Below are positions 63,175 through 64,000 of a DNA stretch of 64,000 nucleotides, one piece after another. The DNA comes from Actinomyces trachealis. GTDB lineage: Bacteria > Actinomycetota > Actinomycetes > Actinomycetales > Actinomycetaceae. Made by a program: the position numbers and the translations under genes. The notes below the pieces were generated by a model. It was not told the origin of the DNA, did no database searches, and saw only the letters and a program-made list of their open reading frames with translations. Location: positions 1,426,001-1,490,000 of the forward strand of contig NZ_CP065027.1 in NCBI RefSeq assembly GCF_015711475.1, in the 5' to 3' direction. How positions within the stretch are numbered: position 1 is the stretch's first letter; each line of letters opens with the position of its first letter.

Positions 63175-63483
63175 ATGAGTGATGACACCGCAGCAGCAAT
63201 GGAGCGGCTAACTAGCATGGAGTCCCTGTACGTGTCCGCCGTGTCGCGGGTTGAGGCGGCAGAGCGGGCGGTGATGGACCTGGAGTCCATGGCGGCGTCG
63301 ATGGGCCTACTGTTGGCGCAGTACCACGGCAACTGGGCAGATGACCGGGAGACGGTGGCCGAGCTGGACCCGCAGCTAGCGGTTCTGGGCGAGGACACGG
63401 TGTGGGATTTGCACACGCGTCAGCATGAGGTGATGGCCCGGCTTATGCGCTTGTGCGCGGGATATTTCGCGGGAAGCAAGTAG
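63175..63483 (+). CDS. DUF4298 family protein
   Basis: 102 residues, mostly helical. The pattern MERLTSMESLYVSAVSRVE, LLAQYHGNWADDRE and VLGEDTVWDLHTRQHEVM fits DUF4298, a small family of unknown function. TAGAGT lies six bases before the ATG and there is no Shine-Dalgarno, so it is probably leaderless. Confidence 0.8.
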   Translation: MSDDTAAAMERLTSMESLYVSAVSRVEAAERAVMDLESMAASMGLLLAQYHGNWADDRETVAELDPQLAVLGEDTVWDLHTRQHEVMARLMRLCAGYFAGSK

Positions 63484-63586
63484 ACGGGCGACGCCGTCGT
63501 CGGTGTGACTGGCGCGTCATGGTGGCAATGTCTCGGACTGCCGGGCTTCTTTGCTGATCTAGTTACCACCTGGGTAGCGTGTGCCT

Positions 63587-64000
63587 GTGACGTTCTTCTT
63601 TGAGCCGAGGCCGGGGTGGATCACCGTTGGGGGTGCCGACCATCTCATGTACATCCTGTGCCTGGCGGCAGCGGCCTTCCTGCTGATTTGGAAGCGGGGA
63701 TGGGTCCGAGAGCACGCCGTGGGTGTGCGCCGTGGAGTGCTGGTGGCCTCCGTGGTGCAGCAGGCCACCTTGTACGGAATGTACTGGGCGACAGGTTGGA
63801 ACTGGGGTGAGTCTCTGCCCTTGTACATCTCGCGGGTCTCGGCGCTGCTGTGCGTGGCGTACCTAGCCACGGGCTCGCGGCGTGTGATGGATGTGCTGTT
63901 CTACTTCGGCTTATGGGCGTGGATCAGCTTCGCCTACCCACAACAGGTCTGGCCGTTTTGGAACCTATTTGGTTGGACCTTCCTGGTGAACCATATGATC
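63587..64000 (+). CDS. TIGR02206-like integral membrane protein (partial)
   Basis: 138 codons from GTG 63587 to the window edge, no stop. At least four hydrophobic helices; WNWGESLPLYISRVSALL and the His near the start (GADHLMYIL) match the YwaF/TIGR02206 membrane family of unknown function. TAGCGT lies six bases before the GTG, again the leaderless pattern. The C-terminal part is outside the window. Confidence 0.75.
   Translation, partial: MTFFFEPRPGWITVGGADHLMYILCLAAAAFLLIWKRGWVREHAVGVRRGVLVASVVQQATLYGMYWATGWNWGESLPLYISRVSALLCVAYLATGSRRVMDVLFYFGLWAWISFAYPQQVWPFWNLFGWTFLVNHMI

Overview
The window is high-GC bacterial chromosome, almost certainly from an actinobacterium of the Actinomyces/Schaalia group. 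The pointers are a divergent glgM-like/glgC pair, DUF3097, an actinobacterial-length PutA homologue, an hrcA-dnaJ pair with a CIRCE element, the phoH-ybeY-corC-era-recO-uppS order, a beta-glucoside-type PTS permease, and many genes that look leaderless. This placement is inferred from gene content, not from a database search. No rRNA, tRNA or CRISPR array was recognised.

Layout. 1-16 kb is housekeeping and carbon storage: a partial response-regulator-like gene, superoxide dismutase, tandem-FKBP lipoprotein, ErpA-like protein, ABC-F ATPase, PTS EIIBCA, PPK2, SpoU methyltransferase, SPFH/NfeD pair, ABC ATPase, and the glycogen pair. 15.7-25.4 kb holds serB, a SixA-like phosphatase, a fabG-fabI pair in which FabG carries a ~370-residue acidic extension, dusB, a YibE/F membrane protein, glyS, and a frameshifted sensor-kinase remnant. 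25.7-31.6 kb is a degraded YbjN-like fragment followed by the zinc cluster znuA-znuC-znuB-zur, then a glutamine amidotransferase and a YbdK-type carboxylate-amine ligase. 31.6-44.9 kb (mostly minus strand) is phoH-ybeY-corC-era, a membrane hydrolase, a degenerate PutA homologue, leuA with a leucine-rich leader peptide and attenuator hairpin, recO and uppS.

44.9-53.4 kb is an accessory segment. It separates phoH from rsmE, genes that commonly lie close together in actinobacteria. It contains a TetR-controlled ABC-2 exporter, a repeat-rich non-coding stretch (108-bp direct repeats, a 20-bp inverted repeat pair), a headless antitoxin with a 12-codon stub of its toxin, an unrecognised two-gene operon, an in-frame chimera of an ImmA/IrrE-type N-terminus with a phospholipase-D-like C-terminus, a lower-GC pair of unusual zinc-ribbon proteins (one with two membrane segments and a Gly/Asn/Val repeat-like head), a RelE-type toxin-antitoxin pair, and an Imm51-like immunity gene. 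It looks like a defence/toxin island that has been eroded and recombined.

53.4-64 kb returns to backbone: DUF2871 protein, rsmE, YggS-type PLP protein, dnaJ, hrcA, DUF3097, an NhaD-type antiporter, a multiply broken GH95 fucosidase pseudogene, a DUF4298 protein and a partial TIGR02206-like membrane protein.

A theme across the window is a TANNNT hexamer placed 6-7 bases before the start codon. This implies leaderless mRNAs and explains why several genes, including znuA, the TetR-controlled exporter and the leuA leader peptide, lack a Shine-Dalgarno and carry their likely operators on top of the start codon.
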